A DNA stretch of 64,000 nt, taken from Galbitalea sp036499165. Its GTDB lineage: Bacteria; Actinomycetota; Actinomycetes; Actinomycetales; Microbacteriaceae. The translations under genes and the position numbers were made by a program. The notes below the pieces were generated by a model. It did not search any database. It was given only the letters and a program-made list of their open reading frames with translations, and had not been told where the DNA came from. The DNA lies in the NCBI GenBank assembly GCA_036499165.1, contig DASYEE010000163.1, positions 15,170 through 79,169 on the forward strand. Reading direction: 5' to 3'. Shown here piece after piece: positions 53,793 through 62,000 of this stretch (its first letter is position 1; each line of letters starts with the position of its first letter).

Positions 53793-54104
53793 TCCAACTG
53801 GGCGTTAAACGTGCGCCTTGCATGCTGCTGGACCGGTCGCCGTGAGCAACGAGCTCAGTACAGACAACACGGTGCACCACATGCTCGGAAATCGAATGCC
53901 TGAACGCTTGTCAACCTCGAGCGCCTCCCCGGCGGCGGTTAGGCGCGACCCACGATCGAAGGTGATGGGGTACAAATCGTCGGGGTTCAGGAGGGGTCGG
54001 GGTACCCATTCGGACATTTTCGACGCGGCCGGATGGAATGAGTCCTCGTCGTTGAGCAGAATTCGGTAAAGTACGCTCAACGACCGACCCGACATCGAGG
54101 AGCC
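53793..54104. other. Gene-poor gap between CBASS and nucleotide operon
   Basis: About 310 bp. Weak open frames exist on both strands (minus 53805-54095, plus 53818-54069), neither with a ribosome site or recognisable product, so I do not call a gene. The right end holds the inverted repeat at 54048-54084 and must contain the promoter of the downstream operon. Confidence 0.6.
54048..54084. promoter_or_regulatory. Perfect 10-bp inverted repeat upstream of the nucleotide operon
   Basis: GTCGTTGAGC (54048-54057) and GCTCAACGAC (54075-54084) are exact reverse complements separated by 17 bases. It ends 20 bases before ATG 54105. With no U-run after it, an operator or a leader hairpin is likelier than a terminator. 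Confidence 0.6.
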
Positions 54105-54374
54105 ATGGCCGAATCTGCCTACCCGGACGCCGTCAGGCCGCCGTATTACGGCACCGATGATGCGGGGATCCAGGCCATCGACATCATCGAGAACATGAAC
54201 TTCTGCCGTGGCAACGCCATCAAGTACTTGTGGCGGGCCGGCAGCAAAGATAACGAGCTCGATGATCTCTACAAGGCGAAGTGGTATGTCGAGCGAGAGA
54301 TCGCTCGTGTCGAGAGACTAGCCGGGATCGTGCGGAACGACGGTACGGCCGTTACCCTGGCGGATGCGGAATGA
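54105..54374 (+). CDS. DUF3310 small protein
   Basis: An 89-residue DUF3310 protein. PPYYGTDDAGIQAIDIIENM and FCRGNAIKYLWRAGSKDNEL with DDLYKAKWYVEREIARV are the family signature, frequent in phage genomes where it is often labelled nucleotide kinase without proof. It may bind nucleotides or act as a scaffold; function is unknown. CGAGGAGCC precedes ATG 54105. First gene of a seven-gene coupled operon; its stop overlaps the next start as ATGA. Confidence 0.85.
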   Translation: MAESAYPDAVRPPYYGTDDAGIQAIDIIENMNFCRGNAIKYLWRAGSKDNELDDLYKAKWYVEREIARVERLAGIVRNDGTAVTLADAE

Positions 54375-55153
54375 TCCGGGTTCTCGCCCTCAACATCAAC
54401 TCACCGGCTCTCGATCGGGCGAAGCGACAGCTTGGTGCGCTTCTGGCCGACAGGTCCGATATCGTCATCCTGACCGAGGCCAAGGCGTCAGCGTCGAGCA
54501 AGTACCTTGTCGACGGACTTCGGCGCGAGGGCTACCACGTCGTCGGGTGGAGCTCGGAACCGTTCGACGGTTTCACCACACTGGTGGCGTCCGTCGTGCC
54601 GTACTCTGCCTCATCCCAGGCTCCGGACCGGATCCAGCAGGTGACGCTGGAGTCCACACCCAAGGTCTCCATCATCGGTGCCTACGGTGTCTCGAGCGAT
54701 CCCTTCGGGCGCAACAGCGACGAGAAAGTCGAGGCGAAACGGGGATGGCTCGAGTCGTTCGTACAACATGTCCGGAACGCTGCTAACGAGAACGAGTTGC
54801 TGCTCGTCGTGGGTGATCTCAATTTCGTGGACGACCGGGAGCTTCGGCACTATGCGTCGCTCTACGATTTCGAACGGAAGGCGTATGCAGACCTGGCCTT
54901 GGTGCCGATGGCGGACGTGTACGCCGGGACCGAGGAGTTCTCGTGGACATCGCACCAGGGCCTCGGCTACCGCTTCGATCACGCGATCGTGTCACCGCCT
55001 CTCGCCGGTCGCGTCCGCGATGCGCGGATCGTTCATGAATGGCGGATGGGGCCGGAGAAGCTGACCGACCATTCCGCTGTGAGACTCGAGATCGATGCTG
55101 AATTCGATCCGCTCGAGACTCCTGACGACGCCGCACAGGCGACCCTCTTCTAG
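54371..55153 (+). CDS. Endonuclease/exonuclease/phosphatase (EEP) family protein
   Basis: A 260-residue EEP-fold enzyme. Motifs in order: RVLALNINSPALDRA (Asn), DIVILTEAKASASSKYL (metal Glu), a central catalytic stretch ASVVPYSASSQ, LLLVVGDLNFVDDRELR (GDxN), YRFDHAIVSP (substrate-contact RxDH) and LTDHSAVRLEI (DH). All five catalytic motifs are there. The family cleaves DNA, nucleotides or phospholipid head groups; position beside nucleotide genes favours a nucleic acid or nucleotide substrate. Six bases separate its stop from the kinase start. Confidence 0.85.
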   Translation: MIRVLALNINSPALDRAKRQLGALLADRSDIVILTEAKASASSKYLVDGLRREGYHVVGWSSEPFDGFTTLVASVVPYSASSQAPDRIQQVTLESTPKVSIIGAYGVSSDPFGRNSDEKVEAKRGWLESFVQHVRNAANENELLLVVGDLNFVDDRELRHYASLYDFERKAYADLALVPMADVYAGTEEFSWTSHQGLGYRFDHAIVSPPLAGRVRDARIVHEWRMGPEKLTDHSAVRLEIDAEFDPLETPDDAAQATLF

Positions 55154-55159
55154 TCGCTC

Positions 55160-55786
55160 ATGTTCATCGGATTCATGGGAGTTCCCGGCTGCGGAAAGTC
55201 CGCGACGGCGGCAGCGCTCGCCGAACATTTCGACCAGAAGGCGTTCCTCGAGCCCGAGGAAGAGCAGTGGAGCGACCTCGTCATGAAGCGGAACGAGCTC
55301 GGCGCGTTCGGGCCCTACCTCGCGCTGCAGTGGTTCAGAAACGAACGCGTCCCCGGGTACCTCGAGGCATCCCGTCTCCATCAGAAAGGAGGCACCTCCG
55401 TCGTCGACAGCATGTACGACAAGCTCGCAGCCAGGTACCTCAGCGACAAGGCGATGAATTGGATGATCCCGCCCTCCAACCCGTATTTCGCCGCAGCGCT
55501 GCAGGGCGCCCAGGCGGACTTCGCGCATCTTCCCGACCCGACGCACGTCGTGTTCGTCACGGTGGATCCGGCGACCTGGCAAGAACTGCTCAGACTCCGC
55601 GGGCGGACCTTCGACGGCGAGAATCAAATCGGGTCGGATCCGAAACTGCAAGACGTCATGTACAAGGCGACCCGGAAATACTGCAACGAACACGGGATCG
55701 AGTTCATCGTCCACGAGCAGATGGTCGGTTCTGCGGACGCGACGGCGAAGGATGTCGCGAAGCTATTGGACAGGATCACGCGATGA
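55160..55786 (+). CDS. Deoxynucleoside kinase-like P-loop protein
   Basis: A 208-residue kinase. Walker A is GVPGCGKS (7-14), with AAALAEHFDQKAFLEPEEEQ placing a Glu acceptor-side residue after it. QWFRNERVPGYLEASRLHQK, GGTSVVDSMYDKLAARYLS and the lid-like LLRLRGRTFDGENQIGSDPK parallel the dNK/dCK family of deoxynucleoside kinases. Would phosphorylate a deoxynucleoside to its monophosphate. Overlaps the phosphorylase gene (ATGA). Substrate unknown; another P-loop small-molecule kinase cannot be excluded. Confidence 0.8.
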   Translation: MFIGFMGVPGCGKSATAAALAEHFDQKAFLEPEEEQWSDLVMKRNELGAFGPYLALQWFRNERVPGYLEASRLHQKGGTSVVDSMYDKLAARYLSDKAMNWMIPPSNPYFAAALQGAQADFAHLPDPTHVVFVTVDPATWQELLRLRGRTFDGENQIGSDPKLQDVMYKATRKYCNEHGIEFIVHEQMVGSADATAKDVAKLLDRITR

Positions 55787-57252
55787 GATCCAACTCGCTC
55801 GAACTCGACACCTCGTTCGACCAAGCCGATCGACGCATCTCGCTGTCCGAGCAGCCGACACCCGCCCAGCTCGGCGCGCTCCGCTGCCACTCCCGCGCGG
55901 GGCGATCGACCAACCTTGATGACTTTGACGACACGACCGACTCCGTGGAGAACGTGACGCGGCGGTGGCGCGAGGATGACCCATCGTTCTGGGGCGAGTT
56001 CTCGGACGCCCTCAGTGCGTGGTCCGCGAGTTCCGATCCCGCGGCCGGAGCATCGATCGGTTTCTGGCTCACCTCGGTGAGACTGTCCGGCATCAGCCAG
56101 CCTCAGACACTGAACCTGACCCGGTTCCTCGCCGAACCCGCGTTCGAGCGGAATCCTGCGACGAGCAGAAGCGTGAGGCGCTATCCTACCGGGGGAGTGT
56201 CCGAGAAGCAGGCGATCATTCTTCCTGCGGTTCTTCGTCTGCTCAGCGGCGACGCACGCTTCCACTCCAGCTTCCTGATCGCTCGGCGACTCGGCCATAC
56301 CGGCGGAACCAGCGACAAGCTGCGAATCCTGCCTGGATTCGTGGTCCAGCCCGCCAGCGAGCTGGCCGAGTGGACAGGCGCGCCACCTGCGGTGCGCTAC
56401 TTCACCGCCGACGCCGAATTCTGTCCCCGCGATGAGGCTCTCTACTTTCTGCGGGGAGAGACGGGCACGGTGCGACAGGCCGGGCTCATCACGGCCAGTA
56501 TCATCGCGAAGCAGTACGCGCTACGGGCCGACCTGACGCTGATCGACGTGCTCCACGGCGATGGCGCGTTCTTCGATTCGCCCGACGCCGCAGACCGGTT
56601 CATCCGGGACGCAACCGCTGTCTGTTCGGACCTCGGCCTTCCGATCGAACTGTCGCGGCGACCGACATCGTCGATCGCGTGGCGCAGTATCGGAAACGCC
56701 GCCGAGATCGTCGAGATCCTTCACGATCTGGCGACCCCGCGCCCCGCTGGCGCGCTGCCGCGAAGCGAGTTGGATCAGGCGATTAAATTCGCAGCGCGAC
56801 TCGCCGAGGCCAGTGAATTGCCTGCCGAGTCCGTGCGAGGCAGAATCGAGGATGCTTGGTGCAGCGGTGAGTTGATGCAGAATCTCGTCGCGCTGTGGCG
56901 CGAGCACTCGGTCGACACCGACTTCCTCGCTCGCCTTCAGGTGGATCCTGAGGCCGCGATTCTAGGCGGCCTGCACGTCTCAGAGTCACCCGCGACCGCC
57001 TCAGGGATCGTGGGCACCCGCAGCGTGGTCGAGTTGGCCGACCTGGTCAACACCCGCCTCAACGGGTACGCGACCGGCACCCCCGGTCTCCCCACCCGCC
57101 TCGGCGTCGGCGGACTGACACTCGGCGTGGCTCTGGGCGAGACGATCGAGTCCGGCCAGAACCTCTTCCGCGTCCACTCCTCTGATCCGATCGACCCCCG
57201 GGTCGTGGACGCCGTCGCGGCGAATCTGACGGTGACCCCGGTGGCCGCGTGA
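55783..57252 (+). CDS. Pyrimidine-nucleoside phosphorylase homologue with altered phosphate site
   Basis: A 489-residue relative of thymidine phosphorylase. Conserved stretches: RRLGHTGGTSDKLRILPGF (170-187), DEALYFLRGETGTVRQAGLI TASIIAKQYA (218-246) and LIDVLHGDGAFFDSPDAADR. Base-contact residues matching R171, S186 and K190 of the E. coli enzyme are present (R224, S239, K243). The phosphate and catalytic loop DKHSTGGVGD is replaced by RRYPTGGVSEK (132-142), losing its Lys, His and Ser. It may not be phosphorolytic; a sensor, hydrolase or transferase role is possible. Extra N-terminal 100 residues. Overlaps its neighbours by four bases. Confidence 0.82.
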   Translation: MRSNSLELDTSFDQADRRISLSEQPTPAQLGALRCHSRAGRSTNLDDFDDTTDSVENVTRRWREDDPSFWGEFSDALSAWSASSDPAAGASIGFWLTSVRLSGISQPQTLNLTRFLAEPAFERNPATSRSVRRYPTGGVSEKQAIILPAVLRLLSGDARFHSSFLIARRLGHTGGTSDKLRILPGFVVQPASELAEWTGAPPAVRYFTADAEFCPRDEALYFLRGETGTVRQAGLITASIIAKQYALRADLTLIDVLHGDGAFFDSPDAADRFIRDATAVCSDLGLPIELSRRPTSSIAWRSIGNAAEIVEILHDLATPRPAGALPRSELDQAIKFAARLAEASELPAESVRGRIEDAWCSGELMQNLVALWREHSVDTDFLARLQVDPEAAILGGLHVSESPATASGIVGTRSVVELADLVNTRLNGYATGTPGLPTRLGVGGLTLGVALGETIESGQNLFRVHSSDPIDPRVVDAVAANLTVTPVAA

Positions 57253-58991
57253 GCAAGGGCATTGCGCGGCGGTATCGCGACCCCATCTACGGCTACATTG
57301 CGATCCCCGATGAACTGATCGACCTGGTCGACTCCCCCATCGTGACGCGACTGCGCAGGATCAGTCAGAACGGATGCGGCTACGTCGCCTACCCGTCACT
57401 GACGGGAAACAGGTACGAACACGCGCTCGGGGTGATGCACCTGGCGATGCGGGCGTGGGACCGGGCGTGGGTGAACTCGACGTTGCAGAACCGGCAGCTG
57501 CTGGCCGGTGAGGTCTACAAAGACATCGCCGCGTACGGCAAGGACGACCATTTCGAGAATTTTCTCGCCCAGAATGCGAAGGCGCCCCACGAGGCGTGGG
57601 GCAGAGATTTCGCCGAACGAATGCGGGTGTGCGTCGGCGCAGCTGCCCTCCTTCACGACGTCGGCCATGGGCCGTATTCCCACACACTCGAACCCGAGTT
57701 CGAGGCCTTCAAAGAGCGCATATTCAGCGCGACTACGCTCGCCCAGTTCGGCGTGATCTCGACGCAGTCTCCGGAGTTGCAGTTCCACGAGGTCTGCGGA
57801 CTGGTGCTCTCCGATCTTGCGCTAGAGTCGGCAGGCTCGAAGCTCTCGTCCTGGCTCACCCGCCAAATCATCCATGGCGCGCGCAAAGACGTCCGTGAGA
57901 AACACCAGTGGGCGAGTGCGATCCACCGGATCATCTCCAGCCCGATCGATGCGGACCGACTCGACTACCTCGTCCGCGACTCTTCCCGTGCAGGGACCGA
58001 ATTCGGTGCGATGGACGTTGACCGCATCATCGAGTCCATGAGCATCGAGTTGCGCAGTGAGCCCGTCGCGGAGTGGATCGTGGCGTTCGGCTCGCATGCC
58101 GTGTCGGCGGTCGAGTCCCTGCTCACGAACCGCGAGCGCGCCTACCGATGGGTCTACTTCCACGCGAGCGCGCTCGCGGCGGATACCGCGCTACGCCGCG
58201 TGGTCCACTCGATCTTCGCCGACGATCGAATCGATCTCACTCAGTTCGACTACGTCTCGAACTGGGGTGCTGTTCACCGCTACGGCGGTTCCGAGTGGGT
58301 CGACGACGCGGCGGTCGTCCGGTTCCTCTCCGGCGCGCTGAGGTCGCAGGAGCTCGGCGACGAGACTGCACGGATTGCGGCACTCTACCGTGTCGCCGTC
58401 GATGGCGACCGGGCCACCATCGCGGCGTGGCGCAACTACGAGGAGTACATCGCGGCGACCGGCAGCAAGGATTACGCATGGGAACTGCAGGTGCACAAGC
58501 AGGCGCGAGACGCGAACCACGAACTGGGCAAGGACGACCCGGAACGGTCCTATGTCGCGGGCGAAGTTCAGACTGCCGCGGACTTCGGCCTGCTGGCACG
58601 CGTGCGACTGGAAAGCCACCCCGACGCCGAACTCCAGATCGAGTCGAACCTGAATCGGCTGCACCCCAATGTCGGTGGTATGGCCGGTACTTGGATGGTG
58701 ACGCACCGTTTCCGGTTCTCGGTCCGCAGTTCTCAGATCTCCATGTGGCACAGAAGGTCGATGGTCGAACTCGAGCGCCTGTCGCCGATCGCGCTCGGGC
58801 TCGATCAGGCCGATACTATGCGCCTCAAACTGTGGGCCTTCTTTATCCCGCTCGACCGCGATGCGTTCGACAAGACCATCAGGGCAACTATTGGCGCCGC
58901 CATCGCCGACATCTTTCTTTCGGAGATAATCGATCCACCCGATGACGACGCTCCGAACTCAGTAACCGCAGATGCAATCGAAGGGAAATGA
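57249..58991 (+). CDS. SAMHD1/YdhJ-like HD-domain phosphohydrolase
   Basis: A 580-residue HD protein of COG1078 type. RYRDPIYGYIAIPDELIDLV DSPIVTRLRRIS, YPSLTGNRYEHALGVMHLA (His58), ALLHDVGHGPYSHTLE (H136-D137) and IISSPIDADRLDYLVRDS (Asp) form the complete metal site. Homologues hydrolyse dNTPs (SAMHD1, dGTPase) or act on nucleotides. A C-terminal half with FYIPLDRDAFDKTIRATIG-like helices is family-typical in length. GTG start overlaps the preceding gene. In this operon a dNTPase would deplete precursors, as inference. Confidence 0.88.
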   Translation: MSKGIARRYRDPIYGYIAIPDELIDLVDSPIVTRLRRISQNGCGYVAYPSLTGNRYEHALGVMHLAMRAWDRAWVNSTLQNRQLLAGEVYKDIAAYGKDDHFENFLAQNAKAPHEAWGRDFAERMRVCVGAAALLHDVGHGPYSHTLEPEFEAFKERIFSATTLAQFGVISTQSPELQFHEVCGLVLSDLALESAGSKLSSWLTRQIIHGARKDVREKHQWASAIHRIISSPIDADRLDYLVRDSSRAGTEFGAMDVDRIIESMSIELRSEPVAEWIVAFGSHAVSAVESLLTNRERAYRWVYFHASALAADTALRRVVHSIFADDRIDLTQFDYVSNWGAVHRYGGSEWVDDAAVVRFLSGALRSQELGDETARIAALYRVAVDGDRATIAAWRNYEEYIAATGSKDYAWELQVHKQARDANHELGKDDPERSYVAGEVQTAADFGLLARVRLESHPDAELQIESNLNRLHPNVGGMAGTWMVTHRFRFSVRSSQISMWHRRSMVELERLSPIALGLDQADTMRLKLWAFFIPLDRDAFDKTIRATIGAAIADIFLSEIIDPPDDDAPNSVTADAIEGK

Positions 58992-59266
58992 ACATGGAGC
59001 ACGCGCTGTCCCCGTTGTCCGTACTGATCGAAGAGCGCCGGCTGCGCGTCGATCAGCTGCTCAAGTTCCTCGACGGATCCGAGCAGCGATGGATTCGGAT
59101 GGAAGCCGTGTACTTCGGTGTCATCAAGGCGGACCCCACTTGCTACAAAGCCAGAACCTGGGATCTGTTTCAGTCCGACCTAGACCTTCTTGAGGAGAAC
59201 CAGCACGTCACCGTGCGGGACGACGACTATGTCGCTCTGACGAAACATGCAGCCCGGACCGCCTGA
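58988..59266 (+). CDS. Small 92-residue unknown protein
   Basis: Starts NMEHALSPLSVLIEERRLRV and has QLLKFLDGSEQRWIRMEAVY, FGVIKADPTCYKARTWDLFQ and the end VTVRDDDYVALTKHAART. All-alpha character, no known motif that I recognise. Its start overlaps the HD stop (ATGA), so it is part of the operon and may be a regulatory or adaptor subunit of the HD enzyme. A second Met two codons in is an alternative start. Confidence 0.68.
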   Translation: MNMEHALSPLSVLIEERRLRVDQLLKFLDGSEQRWIRMEAVYFGVIKADPTCYKARTWDLFQSDLDLLEENQHVTVRDDDYVALTKHAARTA

Positions 59267-59276
59267 TCGGGCTCGC

Positions 59277-59759
59277 ATGATCGTGACAACGCTAGTGCTG
59301 CTCAAGCCCGACATTCTGCAGCGAGATCTTGTCGGCCGAGTGATCAGCCGTTTCGAGGAGAAGGGGCTCGCGATCATCGGACTGAAGATGTTCCGGTTTT
59401 CGAAGTCGCTCGTCAGAGAGCACTACGCTCACGTCGCCGACAAGCCGTTCTACGCAGAACTCGAGGCATTCATGACGCGCGGTCCCAGCATCGCCATCGC
59501 CGTCTCAGGCGCTGAGGCGGTCGAGACTGTCAGGCTTATGATCGGTACCACGAAAGCGAGTTCCGCTGCTCCCGGTACGATCCGAGGCGATTTCGGGTTG
59601 AGCTCTCAACGCAACATTGTGCATGCCTCCGACTCCGCCGAAACTGCCCGCGCAGAACTCACGCGATTCTTCGAACCCGCCGAACTCTTCGATTATCCGG
59701 ACCTGCTGGAAGACGTGATTTACAGTTCCCAGGAGCTCGGTCCGCTCAGGACGGTTTAG
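59277..59759 (+). CDS. Nucleoside diphosphate kinase homologue
   Basis: A 160-residue NDK-fold protein. LVLLKPDILQRDLVGRVISR FEEKGLAIIGLKM and the catalytic His116 in SSQRNIVHASDSAETAR are family hallmarks, and IRGDFGL (Arg, Asp) aligns with IRGDFG of the active site. It converts NDPs to NTPs with ATP. The C-terminal tail VIYSSQELGPLRTV is longer than usual. The host should carry its own ndk elsewhere, so this copy is an accessory. Start 10 bases after the previous stop; an upstream ATG at 59247 would overlap it. Confidence 0.88.
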   Translation: MIVTTLVLLKPDILQRDLVGRVISRFEEKGLAIIGLKMFRFSKSLVREHYAHVADKPFYAELEAFMTRGPSIAIAVSGAEAVETVRLMIGTTKASSAAPGTIRGDFGLSSQRNIVHASDSAETARAELTRFFEPAELFDYPDLLEDVIYSSQELGPLRTV

Positions 59760-59927
59760 TCCCGGTGAGGCAGGGACGGAACCCCACACGCGCAGCACCA
59801 AGATCCGCTCTCGTCGTGCCCGCGACGCCGCGCATCACGCGGCGCCGCCGAGGGCATCTCTCGCAACAGCCGTCGCGACAGAGCGAACTCGTCGCGCAAC
59901 GCGACGGGACGTTTGAAGCCTTCAGCG

Positions 59928-60491
59928 CTACGTCGCCACTGGAACGAGACCTTGCATAAGCGATGCCAAGTCACGCATGTCGATCGCGAGTTTGCTGGAT
60001 ACGGCCGCGAGACCAAGCTTGGAATCCCCGTACAGAAGTTTGCGGAGCATGAACGAGGATTCGCGGACGATTCCGCCCGGCTCGCCTGAGCGGAAGCCGC
60101 GGTCCGAGAGCGTCAAGCGGGTGGAGCGATACTGCCACTCGCTCAGCAAACCGAGTGAGTGAAGACGATGAGTTAGAGCTATCGCTGAGATGCGCCAATA
60201 CTTACGCGCTGGAGGAATGCGTTCCAAGCTCGCAGATTGCGTAGATTGCGCGTACACCCTTCGACGAATTCCTTCGCAGCGCGCAGAAACGGCCGCGGTT
60301 ACTCGTTCGGCGTACTCGACTTTGGCCAGGCTCTCCGGAATAGAGGGATAAATATGGGCCAACCGCTCCACCTGTGCAAGCAGTCGGCGCTCTGCGGACA
60401 GCCGGCTAAGCAGCCAGCCTCCGACGGTCGCGACCAAGGGCAGCGACAGGGCGCCAAGGACGGCTTGTGCGAGAGGGGTATAGCCGTTCAC
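59928..60491 (-). CDS. Membrane-anchored protein of unknown function (187 residues)
   Basis: N-terminal membrane helix (LAQAVLGALSLPLVATVGGW LLSRL) followed by a basic helical domain, ERLAHIYPSIPESLAKVEYA, RKYWRISAIALTHRLHSLGL and LGLAAVSSKLAIDMRDLASL. GTG start 60491. I do not recognise the family; the reading frame, helix and codon use support a real gene. Transcribed away from the integrase, toward the nucleotide operon (convergent). A 168-bp gap separates it from the NDP-kinase stop; nothing seen in it. Confidence 0.65.
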   Translation of the reverse strand: MNGYTPLAQAVLGALSLPLVATVGGWLLSRLSAERRLLAQVERLAHIYPSIPESLAKVEYAERVTAAVSARCEGIRRRVYAQSTQSASLERIPPARKYWRISAIALTHRLHSLGLLSEWQYRSTRLTLSDRGFRSGEPGGIVRESSFMLRKLLYGDSKLGLAAVSSKLAIDMRDLASLMQGLVPVAT

Positions 60492-60608
60492 CCAACGAGA
60501 CTAAAGCTAGCCATCGACTCGAACTTGCGGCGAACGCTGACCAACCTGAGTACGACTCATTAGATACCGGAGGCGTTCGCGGTTCAGTTTTTCCAGATCA
60601 CCTCGAGC

Positions 60609-61793
60609 TCATTCGACGGGTGCGAGTGCCTGCAGGATTGTCGCGGACGCGAGGTTCACAATCTCCTCGACCTCGACGTAGTGCTCTCGGGTGACCGTGG
60701 TGGAGGTGTGGCCCAGGAACTCGGCGGCCGTTTCGAGGTCGGCACCCCGGGTGATCGCCGTCGCACCCGTGCGACGGAACGAGTGAGGCGAGATCTTCAT
60801 CTCTTCGAGTCCAGCCGCCTTGAATATTTCGCGTAAGGTCCGACGGACGTTGAAGGGCGCGAGGGGCGTTCGGTTCCTGCTGAAGAACAGTAGATGATCG
60901 TCGTCCTGATTCGCTATGACCTCTAGCCTTCGGCGGATCACGTCGGCGGCGAACTCCGGCACCGCGACAGTCCGGTTGGAAGAATCGGTCTTCGGGCGAT
61001 CCTGCCGGTGCACCGGCCGCCCCTTCAGGACCACGATGGTGCCGGCGATGGAAACTCTCATCGGCGCCGTGGCGGCGTTGATGTCACCCTTACGGATCGC
61101 CAACACTTCGCCTATCCGGGCGCCGGTGCCGAGCATCACCTCGATGAGATCACGCACTTGTCCGTCGGGTTTCGGACCGTTGAGGGAACCACCGGTGCGC
61201 CACCCTTTGGCGGCCAACCGGATCTGTTCGATCTGCTCCAGGTTCAGCGCCTTCGGGTTCGTTTTGGGCCGCTTCAGTCTCGTGGTTCCGGTCACAGGGT
61301 TTCGAACCACTGCTTCTTGGCGAAGCGCGAAATTGAACATGAGGTTGAGGACGACTCTCGAATGCCGCGCTCGAGCGTAGGACCGTCCGGCCTGGAGTTT
61401 CAGGAACCGGTCAACACGCCCGACAGTGATCTCTCGGAGCGCGAAGGGCTCGAAGGTGGGCATGACGAGGGTGCGTAGTTCACGCCCATACAATTCCTTA
61501 GTTCCGTCGGCGAGTTCCTTGCTCAAAGCGATGTCCTCTAACCACAACTCGGCAAGCGCACCGAATGAGCTGTCGGACGTAAGGCCCCCGTTGGCGCCAA
61601 CCCTCATACGAGTGGACAGCTTCTCCCTCAATGCGAACTTCGCAGCCCTTTTGCTGGGACCACTGGCGGTTACCTTTCGGACTCTGCCATCCCAGTCACG
61701 GTAGCGCGCTTCGGCGCGATAGCTGCCGCTCGAAGCTTGAATGACGCTGATGTCGCCAAAGGTGCCAACGGTCATTCGCGGCCGGCCGCTCAT
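60609..61793 (-). CDS. int: Tyrosine site-specific integrase
   Basis: A 394-residue tyrosine recombinase. The core-binding domain has FGALAELWLEDIALSKELAD; catalytic residues Arg226 (GTGARIGEVLA), His337 and Arg340 (SPHSFRRTGA), His362 (FLGHTSTTVT) and nucleophile Tyr372 (EHYVEVEEIV) are all present. An N-terminal AP2-like arm-binding part precedes them. ATG 61793 chosen; the frame is open upstream but without a ribosome site. It lies 210 bp from the tRNA, as usual for elements that recombine at tRNA 3' ends, and very probably made attL/attR. Confidence 0.95.
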   Translation of the reverse strand: MSGRPRMTVGTFGDISVIQASSGSYRAEARYRDWDGRVRKVTASGPSKRAAKFALREKLSTRMRVGANGGLTSDSSFGALAELWLEDIALSKELADGTKELYGRELRTLVMPTFEPFALREITVGRVDRFLKLQAGRSYARARHSRVVLNLMFNFALRQEAVVRNPVTGTTRLKRPKTNPKALNLEQIEQIRLAAKGWRTGGSLNGPKPDGQVRDLIEVMLGTGARIGEVLAIRKGDINAATAPMRVSIAGTIVVLKGRPVHRQDRPKTDSSNRTVAVPEFAADVIRRRLEVIANQDDDHLLFFSRNRTPLAPFNVRRTLREIFKAAGLEEMKISPHSFRRTGATAITRGADLETAAEFLGHTSTTVTREHYVEVEEIVNLASATILQALAPVE

Positions 61794-61848
61794 ATCCGTG
61801 AGCCAGTCAAGAAAATCGAACCACGGAGTTCGAAAGCGCCGCAAAGGA

Positions 61849-61890
61849 AAAGATGGCTCGAACGCACACGAGGCGCATCGAGCCATCTTT
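61849..61890 (-). terminator. Hairpin that may replace the tRNA-fMet terminator
   Basis: A perfect 13-bp inverted repeat (61849-61861 and 61878-61890, core GATGGCTCGA) with a 16-nt loop. On the minus strand it is followed by TTTTCC, so it could stop transcripts coming from tRNA-fMet before they enter the integrase gene. An excisionase or integrase arm site is the alternative. Confidence 0.6.
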
Positions 61891-62000
61891 CAGTTCTCAA
61901 CCCGGAAAATAGCCAATCCTGACTATCTAGGCGAATTTTTGCCCACTGATTCAAATCTTGCTCCTCGTAAATTCAAGAAAACAAGCTTCTGATCAGGCAT

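Noticed and set aside
53805..54095. Possible small gene on the minus strand (96 codons), with a competing plus-strand frame
   Set aside because: No ribosome site before the start, no recognisable motif, and both strands are open, so neither is supported.
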